DNA of 64,000 bases, from the NCBI GenBank assembly GCA_022842725.1, contig JALHOZ010000003.1, positions 124,001 to 188,000 of the forward strand. The letters are read 5' to 3'. Below are positions 34,892 to 43,415 of the stretch, one piece after another. The notes below the pieces were generated by a model. That model had not been told where the DNA came from. It saw nothing but the letters and a program-made list of their open reading frames with translations, and searched no databases. Made by a program: the position numbers and the translations under genes. The stretch's first letter is position 1; each line of letters opens with the position of its first letter. Source of the DNA: Saprospiraceae bacterium (GTDB lineage Bacteria; Bacteroidota; Bacteroidia; Chitinophagales; Saprospiraceae).

Positions 34892-35655
34892 GATTTGCGG
34901 GCGTTATTTTTTTTCAATTCATACAGTTTCGCATACCGCAAAAAATGAGCGTATGCTGTACTGAAAGCAATAATATACCCATAATAACCGTCTAAAAATC
35001 CGGCTTTCAGTATATAGGTCCGAAAAAAGCTGAATCCGGGTTTGAAAAACAAGTGCCACCAGGTCACACGTGCTCCTGATTCAAAGTAAGCTTTGGCCCG
35101 TAATGCTGAAAATTTGTCGATTTGCCTGATGTGATCACTGATATTGTGAAAGGAATAATGCAGTAAATCACCTTTGAGATGGGCTGTCACCGAACCTTCA
35201 TTCAAAACAAGTCGTTCATGAAGGTGACTACCGGTCCATTTTCCTTTACGCCTGTCAATCAAACGTAGTTTTTTGTCCGGATACCAACCGCCGTGCTTAA
35301 TCCACTTCCCGCAAAAGTTTGTAAGTCGATTCATCGTGTATCCATCAGCCGGGCGGTTTGTTAAAACTGATCGCAAAGATTGACGCAGTTCTTCGGACAG
35401 AACTTCATCGGCATCGAGGGAAAGTATAAGGTCGTGTTTCGCCTGAGCCATTGCAAAGTTTTTTGATTGCGTATAACCTTCCCATTCCTTTTGAATAAAA
35501 ACGACATTGTGTTTTTTACAAATTTCTCTTGTTTTATCCGTTGAAAAAGAATCCACTACCACGATTTCATCGGTCAAATCAAAGACAGATTCCAGACAAC
35601 GACCTATATTTTTTTCTTCATTCAGGGTGATAATCACAACGGATATCGGCTCCAT
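34888..35655 (-). CDS. Glycosyltransferase family 2, WaaE/KdtX-like
   Basis: A 255-residue inverting GT-A enzyme. It opens with ISVVIITLNEEKNIGRCLES, has the nucleotide-binding D in VVVDSFSTDKT and the metal-binding D81-A-D83 in LSLDADEVL. The central KHGGWYPDKKLRLI and HERLVL segments match the WaaE/KdtX group, which adds beta-linked glucose to the lipopolysaccharide core heptose in enterobacteria; here the acceptor is unknown. It overlaps the downstream GT4 gene by 4 bases and begins 30 bases after the T9SS subtilase gene. Confidence 0.9.
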   Translation of the reverse strand: MEPISVVIITLNEEKNIGRCLESVFDLTDEIVVVDSFSTDKTREICKKHNVVFIQKEWEGYTQSKNFAMAQAKHDLILSLDADEVLSEELRQSLRSVLTNRPADGYTMNRLTNFCGKWIKHGGWYPDKKLRLIDRRKGKWTGSHLHERLVLNEGSVTAHLKGDLLHYSFHNISDHIRQIDKFSALRAKAYFESGARVTWWHLFFKPGFSFFRTYILKAGFLDGYYGYIIAFSTAYAHFLRYAKLYELKKNNARKS

Positions 35656-35685
35656 ACATCTTATTTTATTTACAGTAATATTTGA

Positions 35686-37434
35686 TTACTGTTTAATAAT
35701 TTTGCCAAAATATGAATCTCCTGTTTTATCGGTCACCTTGTAAAAACACATTCCTGTATATTGTAAATCGGTCTTAATGGTAATAATTCTGTTTCCCATA
35801 TCATTACCGGTTTGATACAACAGACGGCCTTCTGCATTATAAAGAGCTAAAAATGTAATGATACCATAATTTCCCAAGGAAAAAGTCACTTCTTCTCTGA
35901 CGGGATTCGGAAATACTTTCAGTGCTGATTTTATTTCATTTGAGGTATTACTGACATAGGTTTGAGCTTTCAGCACTGCCGCAAGCGCGTTGATCCTTCC
36001 AAAACCATAAACCGGATTGGGAACCGACATTCCTGAAACATCATTACAGTCCTGATCGGTTGTTTTCGGATCAGCCGTTGACATGATGATTTCTTCAATA
36101 AGTTCAACCTGGCCTTCCAGAAAAGGATTTGCAGAAATAATCAGTGCCACCAATCCGGCTACGTGAGGTCCGGCCATACTTGTTCCGCTGAAATTGGCAA
36201 ACTCTCCGTTTCTGAGTACAGATCGAACTCTTGCCCCGGGAGCACTCACATTGGGTTTCATCACAAAACTTGAGTCTATGGTGACCAGTCCTCTTGAAGA
36301 AAAACCCGCAATGGTATCTGATTGATTGGTAGCTCCAACACTAAAAGACTCAGCAAAAATGGCTGGTGGTCCGGTCACAGTTGAACAATTACTGCCACTA
36401 TTTCCGGCAGATACGACGACGACGACTCCGGAAGCCTTTAAATTTTTGACAGCGTCTCGCATCAAATAAAAATTGGATAAGTTGCATCCCTCCTCTTCCG
36501 AACAATACCAGGAGTTGTTGATGACATGTGGTGCTTTTGAAGGATCGGGATTTTCTTTATTTTCATCAAATGGCGCCAAAAACCACTCAAAACATTCCAG
36601 ATACGTTGATGGCTTTCCCCATCCTCTGTCCATATTTCTGCAGGCAATCCATTGTGCTTCAGGTGCCACTCCGATTTTGTTTTCTTCGTCCTCACCGACC
36701 ATGGTTCCCATCGTGTGGGTTCCGTGATTATTGTCATCACAAGGGACCAAAGAATTAAAACCACAAGGATTGAGTAAGGAATCGGGATAATTCGGATTAC
36801 TTTCATGTATAGCATCGTACCAGTTGAAACGGTGTTCTGTAGTAGTACTATCCACGTATCCTCTGTATTTGTTTTTTAATGGAGAAACTTCCCATGAAAA
36901 ACCGGTGTCCTGTCCTCCAATGACGACATTTTTGCCCCTGATACCCATTTTCCAGACACTATCGGCCTGAATCATCTTCAGACCCCACTCAGGTTCAACT
37001 TCTCTTGGCAATGCGGTCTCTTTTTCCGCATCATATTGTAATAATTTTATCGGCTGATTATAAAATATCCATTCCGCTTCTTCTCTTTTTGAAATCCATA
37101 AAAAGGTCTGTATATCTGACCTGATCAAAATAGCATTGGTAACATAAAATGATTGAAAAAATATGTTGTTCGCCTTAAGATAATCAATGATTTCCTTTTG
37201 CGATTTTTCTGCCTTTTGAACCAGCGTCCGGTAAACAAAATTGGCTTTGTCCGATTTTTTCTGAACCGGAACTCCTTGTGAAAAGTCAGCTCTGTCTCTC
37301 ATATAAACGATATATTCCACTGTTTTTGAAGAACCAAAGGCGTCATAAACAGCGTCTTCAATTTTTACTTGTTGTGCTTGGGAGTGTATCAGAAACAGGA
37401 AAAAAAAGGAGAGGATTAAATGGATTCGTAACAT
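35686..37434 (-). CDS. Subtilisin-family (S8) serine protease with T9SS sorting domain
   Basis: A 582-residue secreted protease. The signal peptide (MLRIHLILSFFFLFLIHSQA) is followed by an N-terminal I9-like propeptide region (about 25-130) and the S8 catalytic domain. The triad is D176 in GGQDTGF, H237 in NNHGTHTMGT and Ser in FSGTSMAGPHVAGL near residue 410, with the oxyanion Asn in VSAGNSGSN. The last 75 residues form a T9SS type A sorting domain (LKVFPNPVREEVTF), so it should leave through the SprA pore. It is probably activated by removal of the propeptide. Confidence 0.93.
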   Translation of the reverse strand: MLRIHLILSFFFLFLIHSQAQQVKIEDAVYDAFGSSKTVEYIVYMRDRADFSQGVPVQKKSDKANFVYRTLVQKAEKSQKEIIDYLKANNIFFQSFYVTNAILIRSDIQTFLWISKREEAEWIFYNQPIKLLQYDAEKETALPREVEPEWGLKMIQADSVWKMGIRGKNVVIGGQDTGFSWEVSPLKNKYRGYVDSTTTEHRFNWYDAIHESNPNYPDSLLNPCGFNSLVPCDDNNHGTHTMGTMVGEDEENKIGVAPEAQWIACRNMDRGWGKPSTYLECFEWFLAPFDENKENPDPSKAPHVINNSWYCSEEEGCNLSNFYLMRDAVKNLKASGVVVVVSAGNSGSNCSTVTGPPAIFAESFSVGATNQSDTIAGFSSRGLVTIDSSFVMKPNVSAPGARVRSVLRNGEFANFSGTSMAGPHVAGLVALIISANPFLEGQVELIEEIIMSTADPKTTDQDCNDVSGMSVPNPVYGFGRINALAAVLKAQTYVSNTSNEIKSALKVFPNPVREEVTFSLGNYGIITFLALYNAEGRLLYQTGNDMGNRIITIKTDLQYTGMCFYKVTDKTGDSYFGKIIKQ

Positions 37435-37536
37435 GATATGGTAAATTCAGACCGTAAAGGTAATGAATATTGGTTTTCAAATACGTTGTCATATGAAATA
37501 AACTGCCTGAAATGTACTTCAAAACTGAAAAAAGTG

Positions 37537-37544
37537 TAAGTTTG
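37537..37544 (+). promoter_or_regulatory. Candidate -7 promoter box
   Basis: TAAGTTTG matches the Bacteroidota -7 consensus exactly and lies 36 bases ahead of the ATG of the DUF2157 gene. It could drive the plus-strand run that follows. The -33 element is not evident. Confidence 0.45.
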
Positions 37545-37580
37545 ACATTCAAAATATGATTTTCTTTAAAAGATTTATCA

Positions 37581-38846
37581 ATGCACAAAGAAATCAAAGA
37601 ATGGTTGGACAATGGTGTCATAGACAATGATACCTCTGTCAGAATAGAAAATTATATTGCTTCAAAACAAAAAAATACTCAATCCTATTTTCTTGTTTTT
37701 GGTATTATCGGCTCTCTTTTGATCGGCCTTGGATTGATGTTAATCATTGCACACAACTGGGATCACTTTTCAATTATTACAAAAACGGCCATCTCGCTAT
37801 TGCCTTTGATGGCAACACAGATTATGTCAGGATTCGTTTTATTTAAAAAATTCAACAGTGATACCTGGAGAGAAAGCGTTGCTACCCTTTTATTTTTTTC
37901 AATCGGTGCCTCCATCGCCCTGATCAGTCAGACTTACCATATGGAAAGCGATGAAAAAAGTTTTTTGCTGACCTGGATGTTGCTCGCGTTACCAGTAGTG
38001 TATCTGATGAATTCATCGATGACTTTCGTATTGTTTACTTGCGGAATTACTTTCTATGGCGCATTAAAAGGTTATAGCACTGTGCCTTTTTATAAAAATG
38101 AATATTGGTTGTTGTTCCTTTTGATGCTCCCTTTTTATATCCAAAATATCAAAGTAAAACCTTCCGGTTTATTTACTTACCTGCAACACTGGATTTTACC
38201 TTGTTCTTTATTGGTTGTTTTTGGCTCCCTGCATGCTGAAGGAGAATCCTGGATGTTACCTGTTTACATCAGTTTATTGAGCTTTTTTGTCCTTTTCAGT
38301 TATTTACCTGTTTTTACAAATCTTCCTTTTTTTGGTAACGGATATAGAATTGTCGGTTTTACAGGAACCCTCTTGTTACTTTTTATCATTACTTTCAAAG
38401 ATTGGGATATCCATAATTATGTAACCAGTGCATACTTTTCTTTTTCACCAATCAAAACAGACTTTTGGACTACTATATTTATTTTGATAAGTTTTATATT
38501 GATCTGGTCTGTCAATAAAATTAAAAATCCTTTTTCTCCTCTTTTTTTGGTTCCCGGAATCATTTTTCTATTGTTTTTATTTCCCTTGCCTCATTATGTA
38601 CCAACGATAGTCATCAACTTTTTTATCCTGTTTCTTGCTGTTTTTTACTTGCGGCAAGGATTGAAAAAAAACCATTTGGGAATCTTAAACGGAGGTCTCG
38701 GTATACTAACGATTCTGATTTTTTGCCGGTTTTTTGATACAGAAATATCTTTTGTTTTAAGAGGTATAATCTTCCTGTTGGTTGGTTTCGGTTTCTTTTT
38801 TGCCAATTATTACATGTTTCAAAAACGAAAAAGTGATGAAAAATAA
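37581..38846 (+). CDS. DUF2157 multipass membrane protein
   Basis: A 421-residue inner-membrane protein. The cytosolic N-terminus (HKEIKEWLDNGVIDND) is followed by about twelve transmembrane helices. The N-terminal KEWLDNGVI segment and the first helix pair (LVFGIIGSLLIGLGLMLIIAHNW) are the DUF2157 hallmark. Such proteins are usually paired with a GDYXXLXY protein, as here: the next gene begins inside its last codons. Function unknown; a small-molecule transporter or envelope stress role has been suggested for relatives but not shown. Confidence 0.82.
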   Translation: MHKEIKEWLDNGVIDNDTSVRIENYIASKQKNTQSYFLVFGIIGSLLIGLGLMLIIAHNWDHFSIITKTAISLLPLMATQIMSGFVLFKKFNSDTWRESVATLLFFSIGASIALISQTYHMESDEKSFLLTWMLLALPVVYLMNSSMTFVLFTCGITFYGALKGYSTVPFYKNEYWLLFLLMLPFYIQNIKVKPSGLFTYLQHWILPCSLLVVFGSLHAEGESWMLPVYISLLSFFVLFSYLPVFTNLPFFGNGYRIVGFTGTLLLLFIITFKDWDIHNYVTSAYFSFSPIKTDFWTTIFILISFILIWSVNKIKNPFSPLFLVPGIIFLLFLFPLPHYVPTIVINFFILFLAVFYLRQGLKKNHLGILNGGLGILTILIFCRFFDTEISFVLRGIIFLLVGFGFFFANYYMFQKRKSDEK

Positions 38847-39411
38847 ACCTGTTCGTTATGTCCTTTTTGCTGTAATGTGCTGTATACAGCTCTATATTCC
38901 GGTATCCATGGTTTTACAACAAAACGATACATTAAATAATGGTGTTCCTTACTTGTTTTTAACTGCTCCCGTTGATCCAAATGATATTTTCAGAGGGAAA
39001 TATATTTATCTTCAATTTTCCGGAAATGAGGTTGTTGTTGATTCCACAAAAGTCTGGAATTATGACCAGGAAGTTTTTGTTTCTTTGGAAAAAGATGAAA
39101 AGGGTTTTGCAAAAATCAAAACGGTTTCTTCGGATCAGCCTGCCGTCCGGGAAGATTTTATGAAGGCAAAAATTCTTTCAATCTTTCCCGACCAACATAA
39201 AATTACTTTACAATTTCCGTTTGAAAGATATTATATGGAAGAGTTTGATGCCCCTGTCGCTGAATCAGTTTATGCAGAAGCTGCTATTGATACTTCTTCT
39301 GTTACCTACGCATTAGTCATGGTAAAAAACGGTAAAACAACGCTTAAGGACGTTTTTATTGACAATATTCCGGTTAAAACCATAGTTTCTCAAAAATCGA
39401 AAGAAAGGTAA
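38836..39411 (+). CDS. GDYXXLXY-domain protein
   Basis: A 191-residue membrane-anchored protein. I place the start at the ATG at 38836 because it begins MKNKPVRYVLFAVMCCIQL, a good N-terminal anchor; upstream in-frame codons lie within the DUF2157 gene. The motif FRGKYIYLQF is a GDYXXLXY variant (G-K-Y-x-x-L-x-F) in a mostly beta domain exposed outside the membrane. The gene overlaps its DUF2157 partner by 11 bases, and the pair is conserved in Bacteroidota and elsewhere. Function unknown. Confidence 0.75.
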   Translation: MKNKPVRYVLFAVMCCIQLYIPVSMVLQQNDTLNNGVPYLFLTAPVDPNDIFRGKYIYLQFSGNEVVVDSTKVWNYDQEVFVSLEKDEKGFAKIKTVSSDQPAVREDFMKAKILSIFPDQHKITLQFPFERYYMEEFDAPVAESVYAEAAIDTSSVTYALVMVKNGKTTLKDVFIDNIPVKTIVSQKSKER

Positions 39412-39412
39412 C

Positions 39413-40219
39413 ATGTCTGATAATAACAAAAGCCATATTTCTCAAAATCAAAAATCGTGGGACGAAAGGGTTCACGTACATATTCATTCCGATTTTTATG
39501 ATGTCCCTTCTTTTTTGAAAGGCAAATCGTCATTAAATCCCGTCGAAATTAATTTATTGGATAATATTCATGGTTTATCTGTTCTTCATTTACAATGTCA
39601 TTTTGGACAGGATACTTTGTCTCTTGCAAGAATGGGTGCAAAAGTCACCGGTGTTGATTTTTCATCCGCAGCCATTCAAAAAGCCCGTGAACTAAATGAT
39701 ATTTGCGGACTGGATGCCTCTTTTATAGAATGTGATATTTTTGATTTACCTCAACATCTTGATCAAACTTATGATCTCGTATTTACAAGTTACGGGACGA
39801 TTGGTTGGTTGCCGGAACTTACCTCCTGGGCAAAACTAATCAAAAAGTATCTTAAACCCGGAGGCCGGTTTGTTTTTGTAGAGTTCCATCCGGTTATTTA
39901 TATGATGGATGATTCATTTAATCATTTTACCTACAGCTATTTCAACAAAGGAAAAATGTTATTTACTGATCATTCTTCTTATGACGGCAGTACACTCCGG
40001 GAACCTCAGGAATATACGTGTTGGAATCATAGTCTTTCTGATATATTCCAAAACCTGTTGGATGTCGGTATGACAATCAATCATTTTCAGGAATATGATT
40101 ATTCTCCATATTTTTGTTTTCCGAACATGACTGAAGTCGAAAAAGGAAAATTTATGTTTAAAGGATTTGAGGAAAATCTTCCTGTTGTAATGGCCCTGTC
40201 AGCAACGTCAAATATCTGA
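39413..40219 (+). CDS. Class I SAM-dependent methyltransferase
   Basis: A 268-residue methyltransferase with motif I VLHLQCHFGQDTL (57-69), where Gln-Cys-His replaces the usual GxGxG start, motif II VTGVDFS and the FTSYGTIGWL segment. Relatives are annotated simply as methyltransferases. It begins 1 base after the GDYXXLXY gene, so it shares that transcript. No substrate is evident. Confidence 0.83.
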   Translation: MSDNNKSHISQNQKSWDERVHVHIHSDFYDVPSFLKGKSSLNPVEINLLDNIHGLSVLHLQCHFGQDTLSLARMGAKVTGVDFSSAAIQKARELNDICGLDASFIECDIFDLPQHLDQTYDLVFTSYGTIGWLPELTSWAKLIKKYLKPGGRFVFVEFHPVIYMMDDSFNHFTYSYFNKGKMLFTDHSSYDGSTLREPQEYTCWNHSLSDIFQNLLDVGMTINHFQEYDYSPYFCFPNMTEVEKGKFMFKGFEENLPVVMALSATSNI

Positions 40220-40235
40220 TTTTAAATTCATCTTT

Positions 40236-41756
40236 ATGTCCACCCTCAGCAAAAAACCTAACATTAAAAAATTAAATCCCGGATTTAAAACCATAATATT
40301 TTTCATTTTTTTGTTTCCGGTTTTATTAGTGGGTAAAACACTGGAAGTCGGACCGGGAAAACCATATTCCTCTCCGGCAGCAGCCAAAAACTTTGTTTTG
40401 CCGGGTGATACCATCCTCATTTTTCCAAATGTTTATCCCGGCGGAAACCTTATTGATAATCTTCATGGAGAAGCAGATAAATACATCTATTTTATAGGCG
40501 TAAATGTAGAATCCGTCATTTTTCAGGGCAATAGTCAGGCTTTTCATTTTTCAGATGTTTCTTACCTCCACATTGAAAACATAAGCATAACCGGTCAAAC
40601 AGGCAACGGAATGAATATTGATGACGGAGGCACTTTTGACACACCCTCACATCATATTCACTTAAAAAATTGCCGGTTTTTTGACATGGCAGCTCAGGGC
40701 AACAATGATTTATTAAAACTTTCAGGCCTTGACCATTTTATCATCGAAAAATGTACTTTTCTGAACGGAGCTTCAGGTGGAAGTGGTGCCGATATGGTAG
40801 GATGTCATCATGGTACCTTTACGGAAAATCGATTTGAAAATATGGGCTCAAATTGTATTCAGGCTAAAGGAGGGACTCAATTTATTACCATTACAAGAAA
40901 TTGGTTTGTTAATGGTGGTCAACGCACTTTAAATCTCGGAGGAAGTACGGGATTAGCGTTTTTCAGACCCCTTGAAGCTCCTTTTGAAGCAGCTGATATT
41001 GATGTCTTTGCTAATGTCATCATCGGTTCCTGGGCTCCGATAGCTTTTGTAGGATGTGTGAGGGTTCATGTTGTAAACAACACCATTATTAAGCCGCAAA
41101 ACTGGATTATTCGGATTCTGCAGGAGACGGTTGATACAGGCCGGTTTTTGCCCTGTGGTCAGAATAGTTTTGTAAATAATATCATCTATTACAGCAATAC
41201 CTTATCCCGACACGTAAATATTGGACCAAACACGGAACCAACATCATTTACCTTTGAACATAATTTATGGTACAATACCGATAATCCTTCCAATTCCAAA
41301 CCTGACCTTCCTGTTCAGGAAGTTATGCAAACAGAAGGTAAAGATCCAATGTTTTCTGATGTTGACCAACAGGATTTTACCTTAACATCTCAAAGTCCGG
41401 CTATTGATGCAGGAAAAAATACAGGTTTTCAATTTGATTTTTCCGGTCAGCCGACACCACAGGGATTACGATATGATATCGGCGCATATGAATTTTTTAT
41501 ACCTTCTTCCGTTCAATCTTATACACATACAAAGTCATATTCTCTGTTTCCTAACCCTTGTGAAGATCTTTTATACATAGAAAATCATCTGGAAACGCCC
41601 CAGTCGTGTTTTATTACCAATGTGACAGGTCAAATGATTTATTTTTCAAAAATACTTCCCTCTGCTTCTGTTTCTAAAATATCAGTTGATGATTGGGCTT
41701 CAGGATTATACTTAATTTGTATCGGCAAACAATCATCCATTGTTTTTAAAAAATAA
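40236..41756 (+). CDS. Parallel beta-helix protein with T9SS sorting domain
   Basis: A 506-residue secreted protein. After a basic N-terminus and signal (IIFFIFLFPVLLVG) it shows right-handed beta-helix rungs with repeated N-x-I/F turns: FHFSDVSYLHIENISITGQ, HHIHLKNCRFFDM, GTFTENRFENMG and FITITRNWFVNGG. This fold is common in polysaccharide lyases and surface adhesins; no lyase catalytic pattern is obvious. The C-terminal 75 residues (YSLFPNPCEDLLYI) are a type A sorting domain, so it is a T9SS cargo. Two downstream genes run in the same direction. Confidence 0.85.
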   Translation: MSTLSKKPNIKKLNPGFKTIIFFIFLFPVLLVGKTLEVGPGKPYSSPAAAKNFVLPGDTILIFPNVYPGGNLIDNLHGEADKYIYFIGVNVESVIFQGNSQAFHFSDVSYLHIENISITGQTGNGMNIDDGGTFDTPSHHIHLKNCRFFDMAAQGNNDLLKLSGLDHFIIEKCTFLNGASGGSGADMVGCHHGTFTENRFENMGSNCIQAKGGTQFITITRNWFVNGGQRTLNLGGSTGLAFFRPLEAPFEAADIDVFANVIIGSWAPIAFVGCVRVHVVNNTIIKPQNWIIRILQETVDTGRFLPCGQNSFVNNIIYYSNTLSRHVNIGPNTEPTSFTFEHNLWYNTDNPSNSKPDLPVQEVMQTEGKDPMFSDVDQQDFTLTSQSPAIDAGKNTGFQFDFSGQPTPQGLRYDIGAYEFFIPSSVQSYTHTKSYSLFPNPCEDLLYIENHLETPQSCFITNVTGQMIYFSKILPSASVSKISVDDWASGLYLICIGKQSSIVFKK

Positions 41757-41859
41757 AAAATGTGCGGATTTTAGTTTTTGAACCTGACAAGGCTTAATCT
41801 TGGCTTAAAAGTATTGGTATTGCTGATTTGATTACGTTTCTTTGCACTTTCATCAATAA

Positions 41860-42810
41860 TTGTATATTTTGATCAGGATTCTAAAAGTTTTGCTGGGTAT
41901 CGGACTTTGCCTGATTTTATATAACCAGCTTTGGAAAGAAGATAGAGCTTTGCCTGTTTTTAATCCAAACACTTTTGTATATTTTCCTTTTATCCTGGCC
42001 ATTATTTTGGTTCCTGTCAATTGGTTTCTGGAAAGTCTGAAATGGCAGATTCTTTTGAAACCTCTGATTTCTCTCCATTGGTATAAAAGTTTGCAAAGTA
42101 TTCTGACCGGGGTTTTTATCGGTGTTTTTACACCAGCCAGAATAGGTGAATATGGCGGAAGAATGGTTTTTTTGCCCGAAAAATATCGAATTCCTTCAAT
42201 TGTGGCCACATTATATGGTAGTATCATCCAAAACGGTTTTCACGTGATTTTTGGTTTTACATTTAGTTATTTATTTATTAAAAACCTCATTCCGGAAACT
42301 CAGGTAACATTTAGCTTGTTTGTAACGGTGGTATCTTTATTTTGTGTCGGGTTTTTAATGGTTTTATTTCTACCTTCATACTGGCAATTTTTTATTCCCT
42401 GGATTTCAAAATTCAAATTGACTTCTTTTTTCAGAAAATTTGCTTTTCTGAAGGATATTTCCACTAAAAATGCTTTTAAAGTTTTTTTGCTTTCGGGAAT
42501 CCGATACTTTGTTTATTTTTTTCAATATATTTGTATCTTATGGTCGTTTGGCGTAGGTTTGCCTTTGTTGACCCTTGGCTCAGGAGTTTCTTTCATTTAT
42601 CTGATTCAATCAGGTCTTCCTCTGCCGCCACTGCTCAACCTGTTGGGAAGAGGTGAGATTTCTGTTTTGGTTTGGGACCAATTCGGAATTTCCTCAGATA
42701 TTGCTATTTTAGCTACGCTCACCCTTTGGTTTATCAATGTTCTTCTACCGGCTTTGGTCGGTTATATTTTTTTTATAAAAAATAAATCATTAGAAATTTC
42801 CCTCAAATGA
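41860..42810 (+). CDS. Flippase-like membrane protein (LPG synthase TM family)
   Basis: A 316-residue multipass protein of the lysylphosphatidylglycerol-synthase transmembrane (flippase-like) family, without the C-terminal synthase domain. The hallmark is the segment LTGVFIGVFTPARIGEYGGRM. Eight or so helices follow. Such proteins may move lipids or polyprenyl-linked intermediates across the membrane. The start is forced: an in-frame stop TAA sits directly before the TTG at 41860, leaving TTG as the first possible start, with TTG at 41869 as an alternative. Its end overlaps the DUF4230 gene by four bases. Confidence 0.8.
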   Translation: MYILIRILKVLLGIGLCLILYNQLWKEDRALPVFNPNTFVYFPFILAIILVPVNWFLESLKWQILLKPLISLHWYKSLQSILTGVFIGVFTPARIGEYGGRMVFLPEKYRIPSIVATLYGSIIQNGFHVIFGFTFSYLFIKNLIPETQVTFSLFVTVVSLFCVGFLMVLFLPSYWQFFIPWISKFKLTSFFRKFAFLKDISTKNAFKVFLLSGIRYFVYFFQYICILWSFGVGLPLLTLGSGVSFIYLIQSGLPLPPLLNLLGRGEISVLVWDQFGISSDIAILATLTLWFINVLLPALVGYIFFIKNKSLEISLK

Positions 42811-43400
42811 AAAAATTCTTTTTTTATTTAATTTTGTCTTTAGCCGCCCTTGGCGCAGCTTGGTGGTTTGGTGCAAAAACCTCATTTTTGTCTCCTGTTA
42901 CTTCTGTTAATTCAACGGTTTTACTTGAAAAAGTTAAATTGGTAACCAAATTGGTTAGTGTAGAAGGACATTTTTCAGAGATTTATGAAAAAAATGAAGC
43001 CTATGAATATGACTTTTTTAATCTTTTTAGCAAAAAAATATTACTCAGGGTCAAAGCAAAGGTTTCTGTAGGCTATAATTTTACATCACTCAACATTACC
43101 GTTGATTCTTTGACCAAAACCGTTACATTAAATGAGTTTCCTGAACCGGAAATACTTTCTATCGATCATGATTTGGATTATTATGATATTCAGGAAGGAA
43201 CGTTCAACAGTTTTACAGCAAACGAGTATAATGTTATCAACAAAGAAGCCAAATCTTTAATCTTAAAAAAAACACAGGAGTCAGATCTGCTTCAACAAGC
43301 ACAGGATCAAAAAAAAGTCTATATCGATATGTTGACCATGGCTGTCCGGAGTATGGGTTGGAAATTTGTTGTCAAATCAGATATAAAACCGAAAGGATAA
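42807..43400 (+). CDS. DUF4230-domain membrane-anchored protein
   Basis: A 197-residue protein with one N-terminal membrane helix (FFFYLILSLAALGAAWWFG) and a periplasmic DUF4230 domain (KLVTKLVSVEGHFSEIY, ITVDSLTKTVTLNEFPEPEIL). DUF4230 is widespread but uncharacterised. The ATG overlaps the flippase stop (ATGA), implying translational coupling and perhaps joint function at the membrane. Confidence 0.82.
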   Translation: MKKFFFYLILSLAALGAAWWFGAKTSFLSPVTSVNSTVLLEKVKLVTKLVSVEGHFSEIYEKNEAYEYDFFNLFSKKILLRVKAKVSVGYNFTSLNITVDSLTKTVTLNEFPEPEILSIDHDLDYYDIQEGTFNSFTANEYNVINKEAKSLILKKTQESDLLQQAQDQKKVYIDMLTMAVRSMGWKFVVKSDIKPKG

Positions 43401-43415
43401 TCCGTTATATTTGAA

